64,000 bases of DNA from Sphingopyxis sp. Root154 (GCF_001427105.1 NZ_LMGI01000002.1:310001-374000), one strand, 5' to 3'; shown: positions 9,127-17,132, counted from the first letter of the stretch. Notes: generated by a model not told the origin, from the sequence alone. Program-made: numbers and translations.

Positions 9127-10530
9127 TTAGCGCGAAGCGAGCCGCATCGGGCCGGTCTTCGACGCCCACTGGATCGCCTCGCCGCCGCCCATCGCACGGA
9201 TGAAGCAGGTCTGGCCCTGCGCCTTCAGCTGGTTGCACAGGCTCGCCGCGTCGGCGCGTGTCGCGAGGCCGTTCACCGTCAGGCGATAGAAATTGCGGCC
9301 GTTCACCGTCGCGGCGTGGCTCGACGCCGGGAAGTTCGCGAGAACGCCGTTGCGTTTCTTCAGGCTGCCCCATTTTTCCCTGGCAATGCCCAGGCTGTCA
9401 TAGGCGCCCAGTTGCACCGCCCAGCCGGTCGGCTTCTTCGCGTCGAAACCCATCGCCTTCGGGATCAGCACGGTGGCAAGCTCGATCGCCTGCTGCTGTG
9501 CGGGACGGATACGCCCCTCACCCGCCACGCGCGGTGCGGCGCGATAGGGCGCCGCATCGGCGAGGATCACTTCGCCCGCCGGTTTCGGCTGCGGCAATTC
9601 GGTCACCGGCACGACGCCATCGGCGCCCCGCACGGGCATCGGCAGTTCGACGCTGCGGATCGCGCTGCTCGCGTCGGCAAGAACGGGGGCAAGCACCGGC
9701 GGCGGCGGCGCATAGTCTGCGACCGGCGCCGGATCTGCGCTCGCGAGCTGGACCATGGGCTCGGCCGTGGCCATTTGCGGGGCGCCGAAATTGCTGAGCG
9801 CGAGCTGGACCGGCATGCCGGCATCGTGCCGCACCTTCGTCCCGATCAGGCTCGCAACGCGCATCTGCGCATCGGGCTGTTCGGCCAGCTTCGACCATTC
9901 GGCCATCCGCCCTTCGAGCTTGGCGATCGACAGATCCTGCGAAGCGAGGATTCGCGCCTGTGCCCAGCGGCCCGACAGCGCAAACGCCAGCGCCAGATTC
10001 TGCCGTGTCCGTGCCCCGGCGCCTGGGGCGCGCGCGGCTTCGCTCAGCACATAGATGGCGCCTTCATTATCGCCCGCAAGCGCCAGCGCCAGCCCGAGGT
10101 CCGACGCCGGCACCGCCGCGCGATGCTGCGTCAGCAGCGCAACGGCATCGGCATTCTTGTTCTGCGCGATTTGCGCGAGCGCCAGCGAAAGCACCGTATT
10201 ACCGTCGCTCGCGCCGAGTTCGATCGCCTCGGTCAGCGCCGCGGTCGCCGATGCAAAGCGCCCGTCATTAAGATACGCCTGCCCCAGCAGCGCGCGATAA
10301 CCTGCATCGCGCGGGCTGCCCGCAACCGCGGCTTCGGCCAGACCGACCGCCTTGCTGGCTTTCCCGGCTTCCAGCGCAACGCGCGCCTGGTCGGCCGATT
10401 TGGCGGCGATCGCGGGCTTGCCGGCGGCGCGCGACGGCGCGTCGGCCATCTTGCCCATGCCGCTGCATCCGGTGGCCACGCTCAGGACAAAACCCGAAAC
10501 GGCCAGGTTCATCAGCATCTTGCGGTTCAT
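9127..10530 (-). CDS. TPR- and SPOR-domain lipoprotein
   Basis: A 467-residue predicted lipoprotein. The signal peptide ends in a lipobox-like VATGC with Cys at residue 22. Residues 45-220 form tetratricopeptide-like helical repeats, then comes an Ala/Pro-rich linker, and residues 370-445 are a SPOR domain (WAVQLGAYDS, FYRLTVNGL), which binds denuded peptidoglycan glycan strands at division sites in known cases. It is the last gene of a run with a ParA ATPase and a ribbon-helix-helix-like protein. A role in envelope or division-site organisation is inferred from the SPOR domain and these neighbours. Confidence 0.82.
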   Translation of the reverse strand: MNRKMLMNLAVSGFVLSVATGCSGMGKMADAPSRAAGKPAIAAKSADQARVALEAGKASKAVGLAEAAVAGSPRDAGYRALLGQAYLNDGRFASATAALTEAIELGASDGNTVLSLALAQIAQNKNADAVALLTQHRAAVPASDLGLALALAGDNEGAIYVLSEAARAPGAGARTRQNLALAFALSGRWAQARILASQDLSIAKLEGRMAEWSKLAEQPDAQMRVASLIGTKVRHDAGMPVQLALSNFGAPQMATAEPMVQLASADPAPVADYAPPPPVLAPVLADASSAIRSVELPMPVRGADGVVPVTELPQPKPAGEVILADAAPYRAAPRVAGEGRIRPAQQQAIELATVLIPKAMGFDAKKPTGWAVQLGAYDSLGIAREKWGSLKKRNGVLANFPASSHAATVNGRNFYRLTVNGLATRADAASLCNQLKAQGQTCFIRAMGGGEAIQWASKTGPMRLASR

Positions 10531-10552
10531 GACGGGTCCCCCTCTTTTCTCT

Positions 10553-11245
10553 TCAGCGCTGTCCGCGCACCGGGCGCGTGGCAGGCAAGCGGCTCGCCAT
10601 CGCGTCGATTTCGGGCAGCGAAGCCAGATATTCGTCGAGCAGGTCGGTCAGGATCACCTGCGACGACCGGTTCGTCACCGCGCTTGCGAGGCGCAGGCGC
10701 AGATGGCGCTCGGCATCGAGGCGCAGCGTGAAAGCGGCCTTTTCGCGAGCACGGAGCGCGCGCGGTGCCTTTTCCTTCTTCGGAGCGGGTGCCGGACGTG
10801 CCTCGACCTTCCGCGCAACCGCAGCGACGCGCTCGATCAGCGATTCCTGCTGGCGGACGATTTCCGGAACCTCGGCGGCTTCGGCCTCGAACTGGTCGAC
10901 GCCATAATCCTCGGTCAGCCCGATCGGTTCGCCGGTATATTCGGCCGAAAATTCCGGCGTCAGTTCGTGACCGACGCTGTCGTCGACCGCATGTTCGGCC
11001 TCGACATTATGCGCCAGCACCGATCCGGTGAGCAGCGGCTTCAGGTCGAGCATCCGCGCCGGTTCGGCCGACTGGTCGGGATCGACATCATAACCCATGT
11101 CGTTCCAGCCGAGGTCGTCGTAACCGCCGGGATTGAGAGGCGCGGGGCCGCTACCGAGCGGCTGGCGGCGCATGGCAGGACGCGCTCCGCCCTTGCGGGC
11201 AAGCAGTCCGGCGCTCAGCGATGCGAGGGGTTTGGGTTCGCCCAT
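10553..11245 (-). CDS. Protein with C-terminal ribbon-helix-helix-like segment
   Basis: A 230-residue protein. The first 140 residues are low-complexity and acidic. The C-terminal 70 residues are basic, with AFTLRLDAERHLRLRLAS, then RSSQVILTDLLDEYLASLP, the pattern of a ribbon-helix-helix domain (a beta strand followed by two helices). Start ATG 11245 (MGEPKPLASL) was chosen because the longer reading frame upstream is only the other frame of parA. It lies 17 bases after the ParA gene and may be its DNA-binding partner in place of ParB, which is inference. Confidence 0.7.
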   Translation of the reverse strand: MGEPKPLASLSAGLLARKGGARPAMRRQPLGSGPAPLNPGGYDDLGWNDMGYDVDPDQSAEPARMLDLKPLLTGSVLAHNVEAEHAVDDSVGHELTPEFSAEYTGEPIGLTEDYGVDQFEAEAAEVPEIVRQQESLIERVAAVARKVEARPAPAPKKEKAPRALRAREKAAFTLRLDAERHLRLRLASAVTNRSSQVILTDLLDEYLASLPEIDAMASRLPATRPVRGQR

Positions 11246-11262
11246 GGTTCCTATACCTCCCG

Positions 11263-11985
11263 TCACTGGCCAGCGATGCGGCGGCCGAAGCCACCACCCA
11301 TCGGGCGAACCGCGCCATAATTGCCCTGTGTCGGCAACGGCGCGGCAAATACGGTCCGGCGGAAATTCTTTTCGAGGCGGTCGTTCATATACGTCCACAG
11401 CTGTCTGATCTCGTCGGCCGAGCGTCCGTTGGGATCGACTTCCATCACCGTGCGGCCGTCGATCATCGACGCGGCATAATCGGTGCGGTGGTGTAGCGTG
11501 ATCGGGGCGACGGTGCCGTGCTGCGACAGCGCGACCGCGGCTTCGCTGGTAATCTTCGCCTTCGGCGTCGCGCCGTTGACGACGAACACCAGCGGCTTGC
11601 CGGCGCGTTCGCACAGGTCGACGGTGGCGCCGACGGCGCGCAGATCGTGCGGGCTGGGCCGGGTCGGGACGACGATCAGCTCGGCGACCGAAATCACGCT
11701 CTGGATCGCCATGGTGATCGCCGGCGGCGTATCGATGACGGCCAGTTTAAAGCCCTGCTGGCGCAGGATTTCGAGGTCGGAAGCCAGCCGGGCGACCGTG
11801 GTCTGGGCGAACGCCGGAAGGTCGGTTTCGCGCTCGTTCCACCAGTCGGCGAGCGAGCCCTGCGGATCGATGTCGATCAGAACGACGGGGCCGGCGCCCG
11901 CAAGCTGCGCCTGCACCGCCAGGTGCCCCGACAGCGTGGTCTTTCCCGACCCGCCTTTCTGTGAAGCCAATGCCAATACGCGCAC
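11263..11985 (-). CDS. ParA/MinD-type Walker ATPase, orphan
   Basis: A 240-residue ParA-family ATPase. The deviant Walker A KGGSGKTT is at about residues 10-17, DIDPQGSLADWW is the switch I region, and Walker B is VIDTPPA. A GTG start at 11985 is preferred because GAGGGGGT lies eight bases upstream; an in-frame ATG at 12030 would add 15 residues before the first strand. Such ATPases position plasmids, chromosomal origins or protein arrays. There is no parB or parS nearby, so this is not the main chromosomal segregation locus. The downstream genes encode an RHH-like and a SPOR protein. Confidence 0.86.
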   Translation of the reverse strand: MRVLALASQKGGSGKTTLSGHLAVQAQLAGAGPVVLIDIDPQGSLADWWNERETDLPAFAQTTVARLASDLEILRQQGFKLAVIDTPPAITMAIQSVISVAELIVVPTRPSPHDLRAVGATVDLCERAGKPLVFVVNGATPKAKITSEAAVALSQHGTVAPITLHHRTDYAASMIDGRTVMEVDPNGRSADEIRQLWTYMNDRLEKNFRRTVFAAPLPTQGNYGAVRPMGGGFGRRIAGQ

Positions 11986-12030
11986 TGCGTTACCCCCTCG
12001 GAAATCCAAAATTCGGCGAAGGGATGCCAT

Positions 12031-12242
12031 GCGGGGCGCTAAAATTGGGTTAACGATGATAAAAAGAGGGTGAACGACTTCCTCATGAATATGATAAACG
12101 AACCCCTAAGACGAACTTGTGCCAGAACGGATCAAGTTCGGCGCAGCGCACTTTGTCGCTAACGCCGTGTTAGCCAATTGACGCTATAAAGACCCCGGGG
12201 ACTGCAGCCGGCCTCACGCGGCGCAAGTCATTGGAGAATAAG
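12031..12242. promoter_or_regulatory. Divergent intergenic region with a 6-base inverted repeat
   Basis: This AT-richer gap separates parA from the Sel1/SPOR gene. GCTAAC-5-GTTAGC at 12158-12174 is a perfect dyad, followed 11 bases later by CTATAAAG. I cannot assign -35 and -10 boxes with confidence. Confidence 0.4.
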
Positions 12243-13508
12243 ATGCGTTCTTTCCGCACCGTCCTTTCGCTGGCTCTGCCGCTGCTCGCGGCATCGATGC
12301 TGGCGGCGCCCGCCCATGCCGACGTCAAGGACGGCGTCGATGCGTGGCAGGCGGGCAATTATGCGGCCGCAGTCGCCGAATGGCGCCCGCTCGCCCTCAC
12401 GGGCGACGCCGATGCGCAGTTCAATCTGGGGCAAGCCTATAAGCTAGGCCGCGGCGTTCCCGCCGATCTGGTGCAAGCGGAGGCATGGTATCGCCGCGCC
12501 GCGAAACAGGGGCATTTGCAGGCGGAGGACAATCTCGGCCTCGTGCTCTTCACCGCGAACCGCCGGCAAGAGGCGATGCCCTTCATCCTCGCTTCGGCCG
12601 CGCGCGGCGAACCGCGCGCGCAATATGTCCTCGGCACCGCGCACTTCAACGGCGACCTCGCGGCACAGGACTGGCCGCGCGCCTACGCGCTGACCAAGCG
12701 CGCCAGCGACGCCGGGCTCGGCATCGCCTCCGCGCGCCTTGCACAGCTCGACAATCTGATTCCGCTCGACCAGCGACAGCGCGGCCTCGCGATGCTCCCC
12801 GAAATCGAGCGCGGCGAACAGCAGGCCCGCCTCGCCGCAGTCAACGCCGCCGCGCCGCCCGCACCCAAGCCCGTGCCGGCCGCCTCGCCGGTGAAGGTCG
12901 CGAACCTGCCCGCCTCGACCCCCGGCACCCGCTATACCCCGCCGCCGGTGATCGACACGCCGCCTGCCAAGCCCGCACCGCAGCCTAAGCCCGAACCCGT
13001 GCGCAGCGTTGCCGTGCCGTCGTCGCCCGTCGCCAGCGCCGCCGCAGCCGCGGCCGCCGAAGCGACCGCCGAGGCTGTCGCCGCGACCGGGCAACCGGGC
13101 ACGACCTACGCCGCGCCGCCCGAAAGCGGCAAGCTGCCGCCGAAGCCCGAGCCGGCAAAGCCCGCGCCCAAGCCCGCCGAACCCAAACCCGCGCCGATCA
13201 AGCCCACATCCGTCAAGGCTGCACCCGTCGCTACCGCAGCGGCGCCGGCCGCCGTCCGCGTCCACAATGGCGCCGCCAGCCCCTGGCGCGCGCAGCTCGG
13301 CGCCTTCGGGGTCGAGGCGAACGCCCGGGGCCTCTGGGCCTCCCTCGAAAAGAAAAACCCCGCCCTCGCCGGGCGCACGCCCTATCTGGTCAAGAGCGGC
13401 AAGCTCACCCGCCTCCAGGCCGGCGGCTTCGCGAACAAGGGCGAAGCCGAAAGCTTCTGCGCGAGCGTGCGCAAGGACGGTCAGGCCTGCCTTGTCATCG
13501 ACAGATAG
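12243..13508 (+). CDS. Sel1-repeat and SPOR-domain secreted protein
   Basis: A 421-residue protein with a signal peptide (cleavage after APAHA near residue 26). Sel1/TPR-like repeats follow (GDADAQFNLGQAYKLGRGVP, then AEAWYRRAAKQGH), then a long Ala/Pro/Lys linker and a C-terminal SPOR domain with WRAQLGAFGVEANA near 352-365. The ATG at 12243 has GGAG six bases upstream; a TTG at 12231 is less likely. It is divergent from the ParA gene, and it is the second SPOR protein within 4 kb. It likely acts at the peptidoglycan in the periplasm. The family is common in sphingomonads but has no assigned function. Confidence 0.82.
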   Translation: MRSFRTVLSLALPLLAASMLAAPAHADVKDGVDAWQAGNYAAAVAEWRPLALTGDADAQFNLGQAYKLGRGVPADLVQAEAWYRRAAKQGHLQAEDNLGLVLFTANRRQEAMPFILASAARGEPRAQYVLGTAHFNGDLAAQDWPRAYALTKRASDAGLGIASARLAQLDNLIPLDQRQRGLAMLPEIERGEQQARLAAVNAAAPPAPKPVPAASPVKVANLPASTPGTRYTPPPVIDTPPAKPAPQPKPEPVRSVAVPSSPVASAAAAAAAEATAEAVAATGQPGTTYAAPPESGKLPPKPEPAKPAPKPAEPKPAPIKPTSVKAAPVATAAAPAAVRVHNGAASPWRAQLGAFGVEANARGLWASLEKKNPALAGRTPYLVKSGKLTRLQAGGFANKGEAESFCASVRKDGQACLVIDR

Positions 13509-13526
13509 GCAGAGGTACGCCGATCT

Positions 13527-14045
13527 TCAGTCGCCGCGATCGGCGATGACCGGCGCCAGGATCGCGGCAATCAAGCTCGCGTCGGCGTCATTGACATGGT
13601 CGCCGACGACCGATTGGATCACCTCGGCGTAAATCGGCCACATCCGCGCACGCACCGCGCGCCCCGCATCCGTGATGACGATCAATTGCGCGCGCCCGTC
13701 GGTCGGGCACGGCCGGCGGACTATGCACGACGCGGCTTCGAGCCGGTCGACCAGCCGCGATACATTTGATTGCGCGACCAGCATCTGCTGCTCGATCTCG
13801 CCGATCCGCAAACCGTCCTCGCCCGCCTTCTCGAGCTCCCACAAAGCATCATACCAGCCATAGGCGGGCAGCTCCGCACGGCGCAGCGCGCGCTCGGCGC
13901 GGCGCATCGCCACCTGCTGCGCGCGCATCAGCGCGATCCACGCCGCGGTAACGGCGTCGCTCGGCCGCCGCGTCGCGGCGGCAGCATCGTTCGCGCGCCG
14001 CGTCGGTGCATCATCGTTCGATTTCGGGTCGGTCGCTTTTGCCAT
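13527..14045 (-). CDS. MarR-family transcriptional regulator
   Basis: A 172-residue winged-helix regulator. After a 35-residue polar N-terminus it has the MarR order of elements: a dimerisation helix, GLRIGEIEQQMLVAQSNVSRLVDRLEAASCIVRRPCPTDGR split over the recognition helix and wing, and a C-terminal helix. The conserved DGR of the wing is present. ATG 14045 is preferred over an in-frame ATG 18 bases upstream. It is divergent from azoR-sugE, and three ATGC(A/G)..(T/C)GCAT dyads lie between the start codons, so it probably represses both transcripts and responds to an electrophile or phenolic ligand. Confidence 0.9.
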   Translation of the reverse strand: MAKATDPKSNDDAPTRRANDAAAATRRPSDAVTAAWIALMRAQQVAMRRAERALRRAELPAYGWYDALWELEKAGEDGLRIGEIEQQMLVAQSNVSRLVDRLEAASCIVRRPCPTDGRAQLIVITDAGRAVRARMWPIYAEVIQSVVGDHVNDADASLIAAILAPVIADRGD

Positions 14046-14065
14046 CGGCTCAACCTGCCACATTC

Positions 14066-14126
14066 ATGCGATTGCATCAAGTTTGACAGTCTTCATGCGT
14101 TTGCATATATCTACATGCAGTCGCAT
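14066..14126. promoter_or_regulatory. Three near-identical operator dyads plus azoR promoter
   Basis: Three 12-base dyads lie between marR and azoR: ATGCGATTGCAT (14066-14077), ATGCGTTTGCAT (14095-14106) and ATGCAGTCGCAT (14115-14126). A candidate -35 TTGACA at 14083-14088 and -10 TATATC at 14106-14111 are separated by 17 bases, so the second dyad sits in the spacer and overlaps the -10 box. This layout fits repression by MarR. Confidence 0.7.
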
Positions 14127-14138
14127 GGAGATGATTCG

Positions 14139-14783
14139 ATGACCAAATTGCTTTATATAGAGGCCTCGCCTCGCAAGGATGACGCCGCCTCGATCCGCGC
14201 CGGGGCACAGTTCCTCGTCTCGCTCGCTACCACACGGCCCGATGTCGAAATCGACCGGCTCGACCTGTGGAACGCCGAGCTCCCCGATTTCGACGGCGCG
14301 CTGATTGCCGCCAAATATGCGAAGCTCGCGGGCAAGGCGATGGACGCCGACCTCGCCGCCGCGTGGGACGTGATCGGCGCGCTCACCGCGCGCTTCACCG
14401 CCGCCGACGCGATCGTCATCGTGACCCCGATGTGGAATTTCGGTATCCCGTATAAACTCAAACACTGGATCGACCTGATCACCCAGCCGGGGCTGACCTT
14501 CACCTTCGACCCCGCGACCGGCTATGCGCCCGTCGTCGCCTCACGCCCGGCCCTGGTAATCATGGCGAGCGCGGGCGATTACAGCGCGGGGCTCAGTTAT
14601 GGTCGCCCTGACCTTGCGACCCCCTATCTCGAAACCGCACTCGCGTTCCTGGGGATCGAGGGCGTCGCGGTCGAACATGTCGGGCCGACCGCCGGACCGC
14701 CCGAAGCCGTCGCCGCCGCACGCGCCGACGCTACCGAGCGCCTCCGCCACCGCGCAGCCACCTTTCTGGAGTCGGTCGCATGA
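14139..14783 (+). CDS. azoR: FMN-dependent NAD(P)H oxidoreductase, AzoR type
   Basis: A 214-residue flavodoxin-fold quinone/azo reductase. It opens with the FMN phosphate loop LLYIEASPRKDDAAS, contains VTPMWNFGIPYKLKHWID near 99-116, the AzoR signature, and VIMASAGDYS in the middle. These enzymes reduce quinones and azo compounds by two electrons with NAD(P)H in the cytoplasm. ATG 14139 has GGAG eight bases upstream. Its stop overlaps the sugE start (ATGA), and the pair is divergent from marR, which suggests induction by electrophiles or quinones. Confidence 0.88.
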   Translation: MTKLLYIEASPRKDDAASIRAGAQFLVSLATTRPDVEIDRLDLWNAELPDFDGALIAAKYAKLAGKAMDADLAAAWDVIGALTARFTAADAIVIVTPMWNFGIPYKLKHWIDLITQPGLTFTFDPATGYAPVVASRPALVIMASAGDYSAGLSYGRPDLATPYLETALAFLGIEGVAVEHVGPTAGPPEAVAAARADATERLRHRAATFLESVA

Positions 14784-15106
14784 CCCCGACGATGGGCTGG
14801 ATCTACCTCGTCGCCTCGGGGCTCATCGACATCGCCTGGGCCTTGTCGATGAAAAAGGCCGACGGGTTCCGCAATCTCGAATGGTCGGCGTTGTCGCTCC
14901 TGCTCGTCGCCGCCTTCGTCTATCTGCTCACCCAGGCTCTCGCGGTGCTTCCCGTCGGCACCGCTTATGCCGTGTGGACGGGCATCGGCGCTGCGGGCAC
15001 CGCAGTGCTGGGGATGATCTTGTTCGGCGAAGCCGTCACCGCCGCTCGCATCGCGTGCATCATCATCATCGTCGGCGGCACGATCGGCCTTCAGCTCAGC
15101 TCATGA
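14780..15106 (+). CDS. sugE: SMR-family exporter, SugE/Gdx-like, with Asp at the essential Glu position
   Basis: A 108-residue four-helix small multidrug resistance protein closest to SugE (Gdx), a guanidinium/quaternary ammonium-proton antiporter of the inner membrane. PVGTAYAVWTGIGA in helix 3 is diagnostic for the SugE branch. In helix 1 the membrane-embedded Glu (E13 in SugE, E14 in EmrE) is replaced by Asp at residue 17 (GLIDIAWA). It is translationally coupled to azoR through ATGA. There is no guanidine riboswitch-like leader, and regulation probably comes from the divergent MarR. Confidence 0.88.
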   Translation: MTPTMGWIYLVASGLIDIAWALSMKKADGFRNLEWSALSLLLVAAFVYLLTQALAVLPVGTAYAVWTGIGAAGTAVLGMILFGEAVTAARIACIIIIVGGTIGLQLSS

Positions 15107-15193
15107 TCCGCCGCCGTCGATCGCTAGTCGCTCCAGCACGTCGTTGGTCGTAGAATCCTTTGCTTCGACCACCGCCCCGTCCATCACGCGGTC

Positions 15194-16027
15194 ATGATTC
15201 TGACCCTTTTCGCGGCATGGGCATCGCCGGTTGAAACACCACCGGCGCTGCGCGTCGGCACCTATCTTTATCCGCGCTACGACCGGTCGGTTGCGCTGGC
15301 ACCGCTTGCCGCACTCGTCGAACGCGCGTCCGGGCGGCCGGCCGAGGTCCGCTTGCTCGATACGCCCGAAGCGCTGGCGAAGGCGCTCTGCCGCGGCGAG
15401 ATCGATATTGCGATGACCAATCTCGGCGCATTCGTCGAGGCTCGTTCCTGCCCGGATGTCCGGCCGATCGCCGTGCTTTCCACGCCCCCGGCCGTGCTCG
15501 ATCGCTATCGGGGCGTCCTGCTGGTGCGCCGCGACAGCGGCCTCGCATCGCTTGACGCCCTCGGTGCGCGCACGGGCGACTTGCGCTACACCGAAGTGCT
15601 GCCGGGCTCGACGTCCGGCGCGCTGGTTCAGGCGGCCGCGCTGCGAAGCACCGGTCGCGTCCCGGCTTTTGCGACGCGGCGCCATGCGGGCACTCATGAA
15701 GCCGCGCTGGCAGAGCTGCTTGCCGACCGCACCGACGTCGCAGCGCTCGCCGAAGGCCCCTGGCGCCAGTTGCAGGCCGACGATCCCGCCGCCGCCGCTA
15801 CACTTCTTCAGATCTGGCGATCTGATCCGCTCCCGCCGGGGCCGCTGGTCTGTCGCGACCAGGCATCGGTGCCCTGCGCCGCAGTGCACCGCGCCCTTCT
15901 TGCCGATGGCGGCGAGGTAGCGATCGCCCTGTCGAAAGGATGGAGCGAAACCGAGGGTGCCGTGCGTTTCGGCGTCTATGACCCGGCCCGCTATGATCCG
16001 TTCCGGGCGGAGCCGCCGCTTCCCTGA
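15194..16027 (+). CDS. PhnD-like phosphate/phosphonate-type substrate-binding protein
   Basis: A 277-residue protein of the PhnD periplasmic binding family (type 2 periplasmic-binding fold). It has a short hydrophobic start (MILTLFAAWASP), then LRVGTYLYPRYDRS, CRGEIDIAMTNLGAFVEA and PGSTSGALVQAAAL, where family members contact the ligand. No phnC or phnE transporter genes are adjacent, so it may work with a distant transporter or as a sensor. ATG 15194 lacks a clear Shine-Dalgarno, and later starts near 15217 are possible. It is convergent with the beta-lactamase gene. Confidence 0.75.
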   Translation: MILTLFAAWASPVETPPALRVGTYLYPRYDRSVALAPLAALVERASGRPAEVRLLDTPEALAKALCRGEIDIAMTNLGAFVEARSCPDVRPIAVLSTPPAVLDRYRGVLLVRRDSGLASLDALGARTGDLRYTEVLPGSTSGALVQAAALRSTGRVPAFATRRHAGTHEAALAELLADRTDVAALAEGPWRQLQADDPAAAATLLQIWRSDPLPPGPLVCRDQASVPCAAVHRALLADGGEVAIALSKGWSETEGAVRFGVYDPARYDPFRAEPPLP

Positions 16028-16048
16028 AGCGTCGCGGCCGAAGAAGGG

Positions 16049-16963
16049 TCAGTCTCCGGCCCTTTCCTTCGCGAGACGCGCTGCCAGCGCCTTGCGCGAT
16101 CGCTCGGCGTAAGCGCGGCATGCACCGGGCTTGTCGTTATAGCGCCCCTGCCCCGCATTGTCGGGATGCGCCGAGATCAGTATGTCGCACGCGGTCGCAT
16201 CCATCTTGCGATAGCTCGCCTCGAACCCCGCGACGATCGGCGCACCCGCCTTTGACGTAAAGCGATAGTCGTCGGCCGACACCGGGTTGAGGCTCGACGC
16301 AAAGACGATCGTCTTGCACGCATTGCCCTCACAAGCCTGCCAGCGCCAGCTCATGCTCCCCATCGTGTGCCCCGGCGTCGCGATCGCGGCGATCGCCGTT
16401 TTGCCGAGCTTCAGCACCTCGCCGTCGCCGATCACGCGCAGCCGCGTCACCGCTGGCCAGCTCCCACCATAGGCTAGCTGCGGATCGTCCTTCGCGTGGC
16501 GGCCCGACCGCAGCCCCTCGGCGCCGCGCGCGCTCGCCACGACGGTCGCGCCGGTGTCGCGCGCCAGCGCCGCGAGGCCCCCGGCATGGTCAAAATGCGG
16601 CTCAGTGCTCAGAATAAATTTGATGTCTTTGGGGTCGAAACCCAGCGCACGGACATTGGCGAGGATCGCGGGCGCCGCCTGCGGCAGCGCACCGTCGACC
16701 AGCACCAGCCCGTCGCCCGTATCGATCAGTGCGACGCTCAGCCCGCCGAAGCCGACGAGATAGCTCGTCCCGAAAATCTTCTCGGGTTTCGCGGGCGCCA
16801 GCCATTCGGCCGCACGCGAGGCCGCAATCGGCCGCGTCAACGGGTCTTCGGCTTCCGGCGCTACCCCGCCCGTGGCCATCTGTGCGTTCGCCTCCTCGGC
16901 GAGCGGCAGCGGCACATGGCTCACGCCCGCAAGCCAGGCGGCGATTGTCATCATCACGATCAT
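16049..16963 (-). CDS. Subclass B3 metallo-beta-lactamase, Glu in the first zinc-ligand position
   Basis: A 304-residue protein with an N-terminal signal sequence and a metallo-beta-lactamase fold. Its features fit subclass B3: GDGLVLVDGALP, the zinc loop STEPHFDHAGG (E121, H123, D125, H126), PGHTMGSMSW (H199) and ISAHPDN (H266). The first residue of the usual HxHxDH is Glu. The start is ATG 16963 with GGGAGA upstream. It is divergent from an AmpR-like LysR regulator, the standard arrangement for inducible beta-lactamases. Substrate range cannot be read from sequence, and another hydrolase of the superfamily cannot be fully excluded. Confidence 0.85.
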   Translation of the reverse strand: MIVMMTIAAWLAGVSHVPLPLAEEANAQMATGGVAPEAEDPLTRPIAASRAAEWLAPAKPEKIFGTSYLVGFGGLSVALIDTGDGLVLVDGALPQAAPAILANVRALGFDPKDIKFILSTEPHFDHAGGLAALARDTGATVVASARGAEGLRSGRHAKDDPQLAYGGSWPAVTRLRVIGDGEVLKLGKTAIAAIATPGHTMGSMSWRWQACEGNACKTIVFASSLNPVSADDYRFTSKAGAPIVAGFEASYRKMDATACDILISAHPDNAGQGRYNDKPGACRAYAERSRKALAARLAKERAGD

Positions 16964-17036
16964 ATCTGTCTCCCTTTCATCGCCGGGATGCCGCGCTCGG
17001 GCGGCCCTCACAAAGCATGATTTCTCGACAAAGCCA

Positions 17037-17049
17037 TGAGAATATCTCA
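17037..17049. promoter_or_regulatory. LysR-type T-N11-A operator
   Basis: TGAGAATATCTCA is a dyad of the form T-N11-A, the core of LysR-family binding sites, and extends to ATGAGA-ATA-TCTCAT at 17036-17050. It lies 73 bases upstream of the beta-lactamase start and 107 bases upstream of the lysR start, where an AmpR-like site is expected. Confidence 0.7.
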
Positions 17050-17056
17050 TACAATT

Positions 17057-17132
17057 CGTCATCCCGGACTTGATCCGGGATCCATTTTCTCGACGTCGCG
17101 TCAGTGGGCCCCGGATCAAGTCCGGGATGACG
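17057..17132. repeat. REP-like palindrome, CCCGGACTTGATCCGGG type
   Basis: Two inverted copies of a unit of about 23 bases with outer CGTCAT and ATGACG ends. Each unit is itself a small palindrome (CCCGGA-5-TCCGGG). It lies between the LysR operator and the lysR start codon. Confidence 0.85.

Noticed and set aside
14700..14800. Guanidine riboswitch for the SugE-like gene
   Set aside because: sugE starts inside the azoR stop codon with no leader, and no conserved guanidine-I type elements were seen upstream of azoR.
15101..15200. The minus-strand tail MDGAVVEAKDSTTNDVLERL between sugE and the PhnD-like gene looks coding
   Set aside because: Only about 27 residues look protein-like. Upstream it runs antisense through the PhnD-like gene with no start or ribosome-binding site. 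It could be a gene remnant but cannot be supported.
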